64,000 bases of DNA, taken from the NCBI GenBank assembly GCA_963556695.1, contig CAUWAG010000003.1, forward strand, positions 1,860,001 through 1,924,000, given 5' to 3'. Below are positions 54,816 to 64,000 of the stretch, piece after piece. Both the position numbers and the translations under genes were made by a program. This DNA comes from Anthostomella pinea. Lineage: Eukaryota; Ascomycota; Sordariomycetes; Xylariales; Xylariaceae. Positions within the stretch are counted from its first letter, which is position 1. Each line of letters begins with the position of its first letter. The notes under the pieces were generated by a model. That model had not been told where the DNA came from. It made no database searches and saw only the letters and a program-made list of their open reading frames with translations.

Positions 54816-55027
54816 TGTCACGGCGAGTATACTGGGGAGCTGGGACATGGCCTGCAGCAAGCAGCTATTACTCTATTAACGAGAATATCAAGACTAGAGA
54901 GGAAAGAAAGAGAGAGAGAGATAGGTACAGCAGGAGGTTGCTCCTTTAAGGAGATCCTCTGGTCAGATCCTTCCCTTATTGGGAAGTATCGGCTTGTCAT
55001 ATGGGAAGGTCTGTGCAGGCCGTCACA
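54816..55027 (-). repeat. Solo LTR, family A, copy 3 (inversion breakpoint)
   Basis: 212 bp, reverse orientation. In LTR orientation it is flanked by AGCGC on the left and TTAAC on the right, the exact exchange of the flanks of copy 1. Confidence 0.85.
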
Positions 55028-56606
55028 GCGCTAAGCATTTCCTACAGCTGATAGAATAACATCCAGTCGTTCTAAAGCCAGAGAGAATGTTTGCCTTAAT
55101 AAAAGCAGCAGTTCTGGCCTGGCTATAGCACCGAATGAAGTTGATCTTGTCAACAGGCGAGGCATCCATTAGAAATTTAGCTGAGAAAAGAATTTCTAGT
55201 AGTGAGCCTTTAAGGCGTTACAGGGCCCGTTATCTCGGGGTTGCATGGCGTGACTAGTGTGCGCAGGGAAGAAACAGAGCAATATATTGGCAAAATAACA
55301 AATAGTCATGAATTCGTCCTTATAACATGCGTTAGTCCTTATTAAATCAAGAAAAAATAAAGGAAGTCTATAAAATAAGGAAAAATCATATACATACGGA
55401 GGTATAGCTACCATGGCCATCTAGTATTAAAAGAATGGGCTCAGCCTGATCTTTTCCTCGTTTCTCGTCTATCTGCGGGATGAAGACATCTTCTAGTCAC
55501 TGGCAGGCTATGTTATTCGAAGTCCAGCCATTTTCTGAACATATATGATGTCAATTGGCGGTCTTTCGAAACTCCTTAATGAACCACTGGACCTGGAGGT
55601 CCTTCCCCTTGAAAATAATACTTGGTTTGAGGATTTTTCTAGTTACAGAGATGGCTTCGATAAAAGAGGTCCAATTACGGGTCTTTGGGCTCTTCAAGAA
55701 GGCCTTCTTAGTAGCAAAACTACCTAAAACCAGAGAATCAATGCCTATAAAGCTAATTAGAATTTCTACGGATTTAAAGGGGTAGTTATAGTCACCAAAA
55801 CCCGCCATGATGCCGCCCTTATCGACATTATACGTGTTTTCTGGCTTGACCCAGCCGTAATCCTCTAGGATTTCAAAGAACTAATTAACTGCCTTTGGCG
55901 TGAAGCCTTTAAAGCGCACTGATTCCATCTTTTTGCCAACTTTGGTCTTTATTTGTGGGTTGCGGCGCTTGAAGCCGGTCATGAAGTGGTTTATAAGGGG
56001 GCTTGAATCTCCGTTCTTTCTCAACACTTTCACGATAATCTCATGCACCAGGGAGTGCAAAGGGCTAGTCCTAGCTTCTCTTAACGCAAAATCCAGTTAA
56101 TTATAGTGCTTTCTTGAGCAGAAGAGAGTCTTTGTTAGTGTATATGGCCTTCGCCTTTTGAGGGCTTGCCGTTAAATTGGTTAGAGAGCGTTTTAGCATG
56201 GACGCCGTGTTTTTGAGCGCTTTTTCGCAGCAAGAGGCCCTCATCCGTGATATCTAAGATGGTATTTGCCATCTGATCCTCTGTATACGGTTTGGGAGGC
56301 ATTTTAGGCGGCTATACAATGTTGCGATGCATACAGAATAAGGCTTCAGACGAGGCTCCAGCACCCAAAAATCTCCATTTGGAATAGGAAACGCGGGGTA
56401 ATAGACAGCCAATCACGTACACTACGCGAGGTAAATTCTATATTGGATTAAACCTTAAGATCAGGGCTATCTAGAGCACTAGATACATTCTGGACAGCTT
56501 CGATATTGGGCTGAAAGCGTATAAGTGAACATATAGGGTTTAGGTGGTGGTGGTGGGGTTTTGTTGTACGAGATGTGGGGGTGTCCGAGATGTAGGGGGG
56601 GGATGG
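55028..56606 (-). mobile_element. 5' half of a pogo-type DNA transposon, decayed
   Basis: The minus strand starts MPPKPYTEDQMANTILDITD at 56302, the helix-turn-helix entry of pogo-like transposases. Further on come NWTSFIEAISVTRKILKPSI and, near 55300-55200, FFPAHTSHAMQPRDNGPCNA (the P.HTSH.LQP.D signature of DDE_1), then tyrosine/alanine-rich ARTAALIKANILSGFRTTG up to the LTR. Many stops and frame shifts break it. The terminal repeat at 56543-56606 (TA at 56607-56608) is the partner of 20847-20908. The C-terminal half is at 20263-20908. Confidence 0.78.
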
Positions 56607-56608
56607 TA

Positions 56609-57726
56609 CCGGTCAATGGTTGAACGCCAGCAGTCGTCCCATCAGCCCCTTCGAGCACAAGGTGTCGTGATCCGACCGGGAGTCGCAATGTCGAGTACAC
56701 TTGGTGTTTCTCGAATGACTCTTAATGGGCAGCCTTCCAAGCCCAACCGGCACCATGTGCTCCCAGACTCTTGCTCTGCCCTGTCGCTAAGTTTCAATTG
56801 CTCACTGCATATATACAGCCATATGAGCAAAAACAACCACATACGACCATAGGATTAGGAGAACTTGGCATCCCGTCCGCTCTGCCTTAAATAAGCCTGA
56901 TACCGCTGGATTAGTAGTTGGGTCGGTGACGACCAGCGAATCCCCGGTGTTGTATGTTTTGTTTTTGATATTCCTTGACTCTCTGCCTGCCTGTTCGAAG
57001 TGTTTCTTTTTTATTTGTTGTTCGATTTTTCAGTAGCATACGTTTTGTATCAATTCAATTCGTTTTGGCTTGTGGAAGACCTGGGTATTGGTGGCGTCAG
57101 CTCTGAGCCTTCCTCCTGACCACGCCAAATTCGTGGGACGGACAGGCGGCTGGTGATGAGTTCCACTCCAAAGAGCACGAGAAAGCACTCAGCCATGCCG
57201 GTTGGGGTGCTCCCACCTCACAAGCAGACGGACAAGGCCTCTTTGGCAGGTGCGTCGAGACAGCGGAGGCCGAGACAGTGATAAGCCTGGAAGGCCCTGG
57301 CTAATAGCATCGATGCCGACTCTCAATGTTGAGGTGTCGATGCTGCCTCTACTGAGAGCGCAGGAGGCACTTCCATTCGGTGAATGTGGAACTCGACCTT
57401 GGCCATGGCGTGCTCAGTAGAGGCATCGGCATCGAAACTGTGGGTATTTCTTGCCTTCCTTCCTTCTCTCACTCAACCTCCTGCTTCCTTACAGAACAGT
57501 CTCGTTATTGCTCACTTTGGGATGGAGGACGCAATGTCCTCTCAGATAACTTGCCGCCATGGGCGGAACCATCGCCTTACTTCGCCGACTGTGCTTTGCG
57601 ACCCTGGGACAACATCTCCCGCATCCCTTTGCCCATATCAAGCCAGCTCTCATACAACTACTTGCATCCGGCATCCACAAGCAGCTCATACAAGTAGTCG
57701 ACTACTCGCATCAATACCACGCCATC
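56609..57726. other. Intergenic, upstream of the CVNH gene
   Basis: No independent gene. An in-frame ATG at 57559 in a strong context (CCGCCATGG) would add 56 residues to the next gene; I treat it as leader because the later ATG starts a signal peptide. Confidence 0.4.
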
Positions 57727-58385
57727 ATGCATCCGACAACCAAGCTCTACACTGTTGCCTTCATGGCTTTGGCAACGGCAAAAGTCAGGGACCAGGGGGG
57801 TTTCAAGGCCACATGTAAAGACCTGGAGTTGATACCCCAGGATGAGGGACAACTGGACCTCAAGGCGAACTGCTTCAAAGTGCCCTTCCAGCGACGGCAT
57901 AGCTGTCACGACCTCAACTTGTGTTACGGCAACAATTGCGGGAAACTCGTGGAGAAAGATGGGTGAGTACCTGGCCGCCAATGCACCTTCACCATTTCCC
58001 CTGAGTGGGCACTCAACTGCCGCCATGATGGGTGCATGTTCCGCTGACAGGATCTTCGATTCTAGGGGCGGCTTCCAAAGTACCGGTAGCGGCTGTTCCG
58101 TATCTAACTCCATCCTCACATGCACCTGTAATGTCGTCGGATGCGGCGAGACCAAAACAAGCTCGATCGACCTGAGTAAGTTCTGCCACTGCTAATAGCT
58201 AGTTTGTGGGTACTTCGTTCTCACACTTAGCAGACAACCTTCTGATGAACGACAGAACCATCGGGAGGTTGAAGTGCTTCGAGAACATCGCTTGGCCTTG
58301 CGAGACACCTTCGTTAAGTCGAGACGGACCGAGTATCGGCGAGGCCGCTGAAGAAAAAAAAGATAATTCCATCTTTTATGATTAG
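57727..58385 (+). CDS. Secreted cyanovirin-N-homology (CVNH) protein
   Basis: Three exons, 57727-57962, 58066-58175 and 58231-58385, all GT-AG, giving 166 residues. The N-terminus (KLYTVAFMALATAKV) is a short signal peptide. The CVNH fold is visible as two half-repeats: GGFKATCKDLELI...LDLKANCFK...CHDLNLCYGNNCGKLV and GGGFQSTGSGCSVSNSILTC...TSSIDLTDNLLMND...GRLKCF. CVNH domains bind sugars (mannose-type glycans in characterised members). If the last intron is retained the product ends at 58195 (121 residues) and loses the final strand, so the three-exon model is preferred. The tail after PCETPSL is unlike the domain and may be a linker. Confidence 0.75.
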
Positions 58386-59572
58386 TAGCGGTACACTCCA
58401 TCATGTTGCTGTGAAGTCAGCTACCTGATGTTCAATCCGGGGTATTACTGTGTCATTCGTTCAATAGTTGCTTTTCCGGCAGGCTCTTGATGTAGCATCA
58501 AGCCCAAGCGTGGATACTTTACCAATAAAGTGCGACTTGTCATTACTTCTCCGAGCCTGCTCATCAGTGTCAGTAACAATTCCTTGCACGGAACTGCAGC
58601 TTGAAGTGATAAGGGTTCAGCTACCTTCAGTCTGTGGGGATGTAGGCTGGTGGCCTTGGAAGCGAGCTGTTCATAGAGACCAAATGTTCTCAGCATTGGT
58701 CCCAAGAAAGCGATTAGGCACCCAACAATAATGAGCGAGGTTGACAGCCCCGAGTGTTTCCCAGGACAGTAAACTTACAGCAGTAAACTCACAGCTACTG
58801 GCTCATCTACTCACCAACAATGCCGTGTTTCATCCAACTCTCGCTGAACATTCCAGCGTCCCTTTGGTGTACCTCTTCATGGCGATGAGATGAAGGCTGT
58901 CACCAATAACTCACCAACAATCTGGCATAGAAGTCATACCGCATGCTTTTGGGGAAGTGAGGAATTGGCAAAACCCGTGATGTGCTGATGCCTGATTCGT
59001 GGTTGGTCTCTCCACAATGATCTTCAGTGATCTTCAGACGATCAACCTGGGGCGACCAATCAACAAGCTGCCTTTTGGAGATTCATGGTTCTGCTGCCAA
59101 TTCCTCACTTTCCCAAAAGTATGTTCGATCGTCTGTCACAGCATTCAGTCTCTGATCAGATTTGGGGTCACTTGTAATTATGCTCGCCGTCACGATAAAC
59201 ACATATATGCAACTACAAAGCATTACATGCAGATCTTGGCCGATTGCGTCACTCCCAAAACCAGGATTTCCAGCTCGGTTGCGGGGCAGAGAGTGCGGGG
59301 TGCGTTACACATGTGGTGTGGGTTGCCCGACAACGCCTCCTGGTATTTGTTTATTACCGCTTACAAGCATAGAAGTAACCTATGACAGCTTTCCCCGCGT
59401 TCCTATAACAAGCAACAAGCCCGCTCATGAAAGCCTCTTTGTTGGTGAACGTTGATATCTCCGTTGAAACGAGTAGTTGTTGATTGACAGCAGACTACCC
59501 ATCCTACCCATCATTGACGACATCCTCCAGGTATACTACTACTGAGCAAAAAGTACCGAGCAGACTCCAACC
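58386..59572. other. 1.2 kb intergenic, no gene seen
   Basis: Short ORFs only. ACTCACAG/ACTCACCAACAAT words recur around 58790-58920, suggesting a decayed local duplication. Confidence 0.35.
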
Positions 59573-60056
59573 ATGGCCGACCAAACCAGCGCCCAGCCTG
59601 CCGTCGACGAGACACCCATCGCTCCCGTCCGCCCCGGCGACCGCAAGAACTCGCTCGAGCACCACCTGAAGGAGCGTCCCGAGCGTTCTGAGCTTGTTGA
59701 TAGTACGCAGGCCCGTACCATATTAAGCCCAGCCACACAAGGCGTTAACCTAGTATCCTTGTAGAGAACATCCTACCCGCATCGTCTGCTGCCCCGAGCC
59801 TACAGGAGAAGCAAAAAGAGGTATGTGCTACCTATGTTTTTCCTGAGAAGGACGAGCCAGAGACTGACAAATGGCTTTGCTGTTCTAGCTTGAGAAGCAC
59901 ATGAAAGCCGATACCCTCAACGACAAAATCTCCCACCGCCCGCCTCCCGAGAAGCTTATGCAGGAGGGTGTGCTCAAAGAAGACCCCCGATCGCCCGACG
60001 AGAAGTATGCTGAGGCTATTGAGGACGAATATGCCAAGAGGGAGGGCGGTGCTTGA
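59573..60056 (+). CDS. RPEL-repeat protein
   Basis: Three exons, 59573-59702, 59765-59820 and 59889-60056 (introns 62 and 68 bp, GTACGC...TGTAG and GTATGT...TCTAG), giving 117 residues. Two RPEL-type motifs are seen: SLEHHLKERPERSELVD|KNIL (residues about 28-50) and DTLNDKISHRPPPEKLMQEG (about 73-93). In animals RPEL motifs bind G-actin. Small fungal two-RPEL proteins are widespread but their function is little known. The rest is charged and probably helical or disordered, with no signal peptide. Both splice joints preserve the motif, which supports the model. Confidence 0.82.
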
Positions 60057-61419
60057 GTGAATAGGTATATCGGACAGGATGGCAGACAGGAGTTATGGTT
60101 GGTCATGTATAACTTATGTCTGGGGCACGTATGATTTCTGCCTCTGTGGGGGACAATGGACAGGTGGGTATGACACGGAACCGGGAAGATACTACGGAAT
60201 ACGGAAGGGGGACATGATACTTTTGCAACTCAATAGTTCACAAATAGAAGTGAGTTTTCAGCTGCATACAGCTTGGCCAAGATATGTTTACTTACGTTTT
60301 CGAGTGATCAGCTCATGTTGACCATTGCACAGTCTCGGACCTGTCGGTGACTTGGAGTAGTAAAGGCAGAGTTATAGAAGCGGAAGACCCAGACACCTTT
60401 CCAGCATGCTCGCGGCACGAACTCCGACCTGTCTTAGACCCCAAGTGGGATGACATCTAGAGCCCCCGAGGTTCTCAGAAGTTTGCTTTGTCGCGTACTC
60501 CCTTCTCTACGGTTCCACGTTGGGAAAGCGACAGGCGATTCACCCCTTGGCTGTGTCACTCGCCGTAATCGCTTGGTGGCTCTCGAAGTATTTCCTTCTT
60601 GCTCATGAGTTCCGTCTAAAGGAGTATGTGCTCGCTCCACCTCTAGATATATTTAGTGGGGAAGTGGTACTAAAGTTCGTATCGTCTCTTAATCGGTTGA
60701 CCACCTGGGACTCTTACACGAAAACCAGGGGAGCGAAAATTGTAATTGGAGGCACATATAGCCAGTGGTCTAGTGAAATGAGCTTTCAAGGTTGAACCGG
60801 TCACCGTAAATGACGGGATCTCATCGGCGTTCCTATAGGTACGGCAGTTATCCGGGTCTGCGGCCCGGAAATCAGCCGAGCCGGTGAGCCAGTTGAGCTT
60901 GGAGATCTTGGAGATAGATCTGCCCCGAGGTGGGAACCGACCCCAGATTCCCCACTACCCCGACCTCGCCCATCTTATACACATCGGCTTTTCCACCAGT
61001 GAGAGCCGGTACAGCATCTAAAACCATCATCGTCGCCGGCAGAGGTTGCACTCGGCTGTAGCAGCCACCAATAATGGACCTTGGTGGTGGAGTGGACGCC
61101 TCATGTCTCGACCAGGTTCTCCTCTCTGCTCGGGCTGTGCCCAATTTCTTGGTAACCGGCTCAAGAGGCGATAGGGCCGCATAATAGCATGCTACCCTAC
61201 AGCTGCGCTGCTTCACGGTAGATGGGGTGGTCCAAATTAGCCGCTTCCAACGCGATGCAGGTCGAGAAGCTTGGCTGTGGGCTTCCCCAACGACCCCAAC
61301 TGTTCCCTGCCGAGGTCGCTTACCGTATAGTGTTGACGTTATAAGACTCACGATGGTCCTGTCTCTGCAGGTCATGGACTCTTGGTTCTTCCACCCTCTC
61401 AGCCTCGTATCTGAGCATC
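60057..61419. other. 1.4 kb intergenic, GH51 promoter side
   Basis: No gene is supported. I see no obvious carbon-catabolite or xylanolytic regulator cluster worth calling. Confidence 0.35.
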
Positions 61420-63726
61420 ATGGTGTCACTTAAGCTAGCCGCTCTGGCTGGCGCCCTTGCCGTGCCTTTGACTGCTGCTGTGGAGATCAGTGTGAGCTCC
61501 GAAGGGGGTAATGCCACCAGCGGTCATCAGTATGGCTTCTTACACGAGGTATGTCTTCGGCTTTCCCTGGCTCTTCTCCATGTCTAAAGGCGCGACCTAC
61601 TGATGAAACTCCAAGGACATCAACAACTCAGGTGACGGTGGTCTCTACGCCGAGCTCGTCCGCAACCGGGCTTTCCAGGTCAGCGAGACGTTCCCTCCCA
61701 CCCTGGAGGCCTGGTATCCCGTCAACGGCGCGCAGCTATCTCTCAAGAACCTCAGCACGCCGCTGTCCGAGGCATTACCTACTTCGATGAATGTCGCAGC
61801 CGGCAACAGCACCCGTTACAGCAATTCCACCACCAAGGTCGGATTCTTCAACGACGGTTACTGGGGCATGGATGTCAAGGTTCAGACGTATTCGGGTTCC
61901 TTCTGGGTACTGGGTGAATATGATGGCTCCTTCACTGCTTCGCTACAGTCGAATATCACGGGAGAGGTTTTTGGATCGGTCAAGGTCGAGTCTCAGTCGC
62001 AGCCTGATGAGTGGATCGAGCACACCTTCGAGTTGACCCCTTTCAAAGATGCTCCAAGCTCCAACAACACTTTCGTAATCACTTTCGACTCAGTGGTGAG
62101 TCTATATACTGGTTACCACGGATACCCTATACTAACTCCATCAGGGCGTGAGTTCGGGATCACTTGATTTCAATGTCATCAGTCTCTTCCCTCCGACATA
62201 TAAGGGTCGCAAGAACGGCATGCGGATAGATATTGCTGAGGCGCTGGAAGAACTGCACCCGGTAAACCCACCTGGAATGCTTGAAATCATCGTTATGGGG
62301 TTTCACTAACAACTCAAATAGACCCTTTTTAGAATTCCTGGTGGCAACATGTTGGAAGGGCTGGCGAACACCTCGTGGTGGGACTGGAAGAACTCGATTG
62401 GGCCGCTGAAGGACCGACCAGGCTTTTCAGGAGTTTGGGAATACCAGCAAACCAACGGGTTGGGCTTGATGGAGTATCTCCAGTTCGCAGAAGACCTCGG
62501 CATGGAGCTCGGTAAGTCAAGGTTTCCCGTTGGATTCGGTCCGACGTCTTCTAACGTCGCAACAGTTGTGGGTGTATACGACGGCTTGTCTCTCAACGGA
62601 GACGTGACCCCGCAAGACGAGCTACAGCCCTTCATCGACGATGCGCTCAACGAGATCGAGTTCATCAGCGGATCTGCTGACTCGACCTGGGGATCAGTCC
62701 GAGCCGAGCTGGGTCACCCAGAGCCTTTTCCACTCAAGTACGTCGAGGTCGGCAACGAGGATTGGCTCGCCGGCGCGCCCGAAAGCTGGACGACGTTCAA
62801 GGCATACCGGTTTCCTATGTTTCTCGAGGCGATCAACGAGGCGTATCCCGACATCCAGGTCATCTCGTCGGGGTCGTACTATGACGGCTACGACATGCCC
62901 GAGCCCGGCGCCGGCGACTACCACGTGTACGCCGAGCCCGATACTCTCGTCTCGGAGTTCAACAAGTTTGACAATATCACGACGCTCCATCTCATTGGCG
63001 AGATGGCGGCTGTTCACCCGAACGGCGGTATTGGCTGGGATGGCCTTCTCATGCCGTTCCCTTGGTGGGGAGGCGCTGTTGGCGAGGCCGTGAGTCTGAT
63101 TGGTTACGAACGTAACACGGATAGGATCATCGGTGCAGCTTATGTGTGTGCCCCTTTTGCGCGTCTGCGATTTGATCAAGCTGACGTATTTACCACAGGC
63201 ACCGATTATACGCAACATGAACAGATGGCAGTGGTCCATCACCATGATCCAATTCGCCGCCGACCCAGCGTTGACCACCCGTTCTACGAGCTGGTACGTC
63301 TGGGAGCTCATGGCCGCACACATCATGACCGATACGCTTCCAGCTACTTCAGACTTTGACCCGCTCTTCTACGTTGCCGGAAAGAGCGACAAGACCGGCG
63401 GCCATATATTCAAAGCAGCCGTCTACAACTCGACGGACGGCGCCGACGTGCCCGTCAAGCTGGCCTTTGAGGGTGTCGGGCCTGGAACCGCGGCAGAGTT
63501 GACAGTCCTGACCGGACCTGAAAATCCGTACAGCGTTAATGATCCGTTTACTGGTGTCAACGTTGTTGAGACTACAAAGTCAACTGTGACGTCTAATGAA
63601 CAGGGCGTCTTCGAGTTCGACTTGCCGAATTTGAGTGTTGCTGTGCTGGATACGAGCTCTGCTTCGAATAGCACTAGTCGCAAGGTGAAAAGCCGGTGGA
63701 ATAGGCAGGTTGAATATAGGTGGTAG
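61420..63726 (+). CDS. Secreted GH51 alpha-L-arabinofuranosidase
   Basis: Six exons, 61420-61548, 61616-62095, 62145-62261, 62322-62511, 62566-63143 and 63199-63726, all GT-AG and in frame, giving 673 residues. It releases terminal arabinofuranose from hemicellulose or pectin side chains. Residues 1-20 are a signal peptide ([15 protein letters not shown]). GH51 marks are [46 protein letters not shown], the acid/base Glu in VEVGNEDW, and the second Glu in [11 protein letters not shown]. The C-terminal jelly-roll region ends in a basic tail. Several N-x-S/T sites are present. The product is extracellular plant-cell-wall-degrading and suggests a plant-associated or saprotrophic life. Confidence 0.93.
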
Positions 63727-64000
63727 AACGGATGGCTAGATCACAAGCTACATGTAACGCAAATATGAAAATCAGTCGTCAAGCGATGGATTTGGAAACA
63801 TTCTATTCCATGACCATTCCTTTTTGAAGTAGCCTCTCTCAAGGAAGTCCGCTCGAGCACCTAATTGCCAATGCGACCGGTTACCACCGGATATCTACCC
63901 GCTTGACTCACTTTGATATCCACGAACTGTACCAATCTAGGATTCCCAGAGCATCAACATAATCCAAGAAGATCAACTTACCAAGCTAATCACGTACTTC
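63727..64000. other. 3' flank, no gene
   Basis: Terminal 274 bp downstream of the GH51 gene with nothing recognisable. Confidence 0.4.

Overview
The window is eukaryotic and fungal, almost certainly from a filamentous ascomycete (Pezizomycotina). Genes are dense, with short introns (about 50-150 bp) that carry GT(A/G)xG donors, CTAAC-type branch points and CAG/TAG acceptors. TTAGGG-type telomeric motifs occur, and AT-rich repeat islands with transition-biased decay look like RIP. I cannot place it to class or species.

Layout. 0-1 kb: decayed LINE ORF1. 1.6-19.4 kb: ordinary gene-rich DNA with a small secreted protein; a head-to-head pair encoding the two halves of a Tm-1-like protein (UPF0261 and PEP-hydrolase-like TIM barrel); kynurenine 3-monooxygenase divergent from methionine aminopeptidase 1; the ER export receptor Erv14; the splicing factor Prp17; a 53-residue Pro/Val-rich ORF; and a mitochondrial-looking coiled-coil protein. 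19.5-20.9 kb: repeats, including a solo LTR joined to the 3' half of a pogo transposon. 21.4-47.3 kb: SDR (carrying a SINE), alpha/beta hydrolase, DUF885 metalloprotease-like protein, ankyrin protein, secreted protein, DNA polymerase kappa, TrkH potassium transporter, ER FKBP, a Ser/Tyr-rich small protein and NAD+ synthetase. 47.7-56.6 kb: an AT-rich transposon island (copia, Crypton, solo LTRs, the other half of the pogo element) that encloses the GNA1 gene. 56.6-64 kb: a cyanovirin-N-homology secreted protein, an RPEL-repeat protein and a GH51 arabinofuranosidase.

The main result is structural. Two solo LTRs of one family, at 20.05-20.26 kb (+) and 54.82-55.03 kb (-), have swapped target-site duplications: TTAAC-LTR-AGCGC and AGCGC-LTR-TTAAC. 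The two halves of one pogo element, with matching terminal repeats, sit beyond them. This is the footprint of crossing-over between inverted LTRs that flipped the 34.5 kb between them. Inside that interval, a second LTR family appears to have flipped a 1.2 kb segment carrying GNA1 in the same way. A third LTR-A copy (50.95 kb) has a clean CATAT duplication and serves as an internal control.

Kynurenine 3-monooxygenase and NAD+ synthetase both belong to de novo NAD+ synthesis, but they lie 35 kb apart and I infer no cluster. Several otherwise intact genes (NAD+ synthetase, DUF885, alpha/beta hydrolase, TrkH) show single-nucleotide frame breaks. Because QNS1 is normally essential, small indel errors in the assembly are a likely cause.
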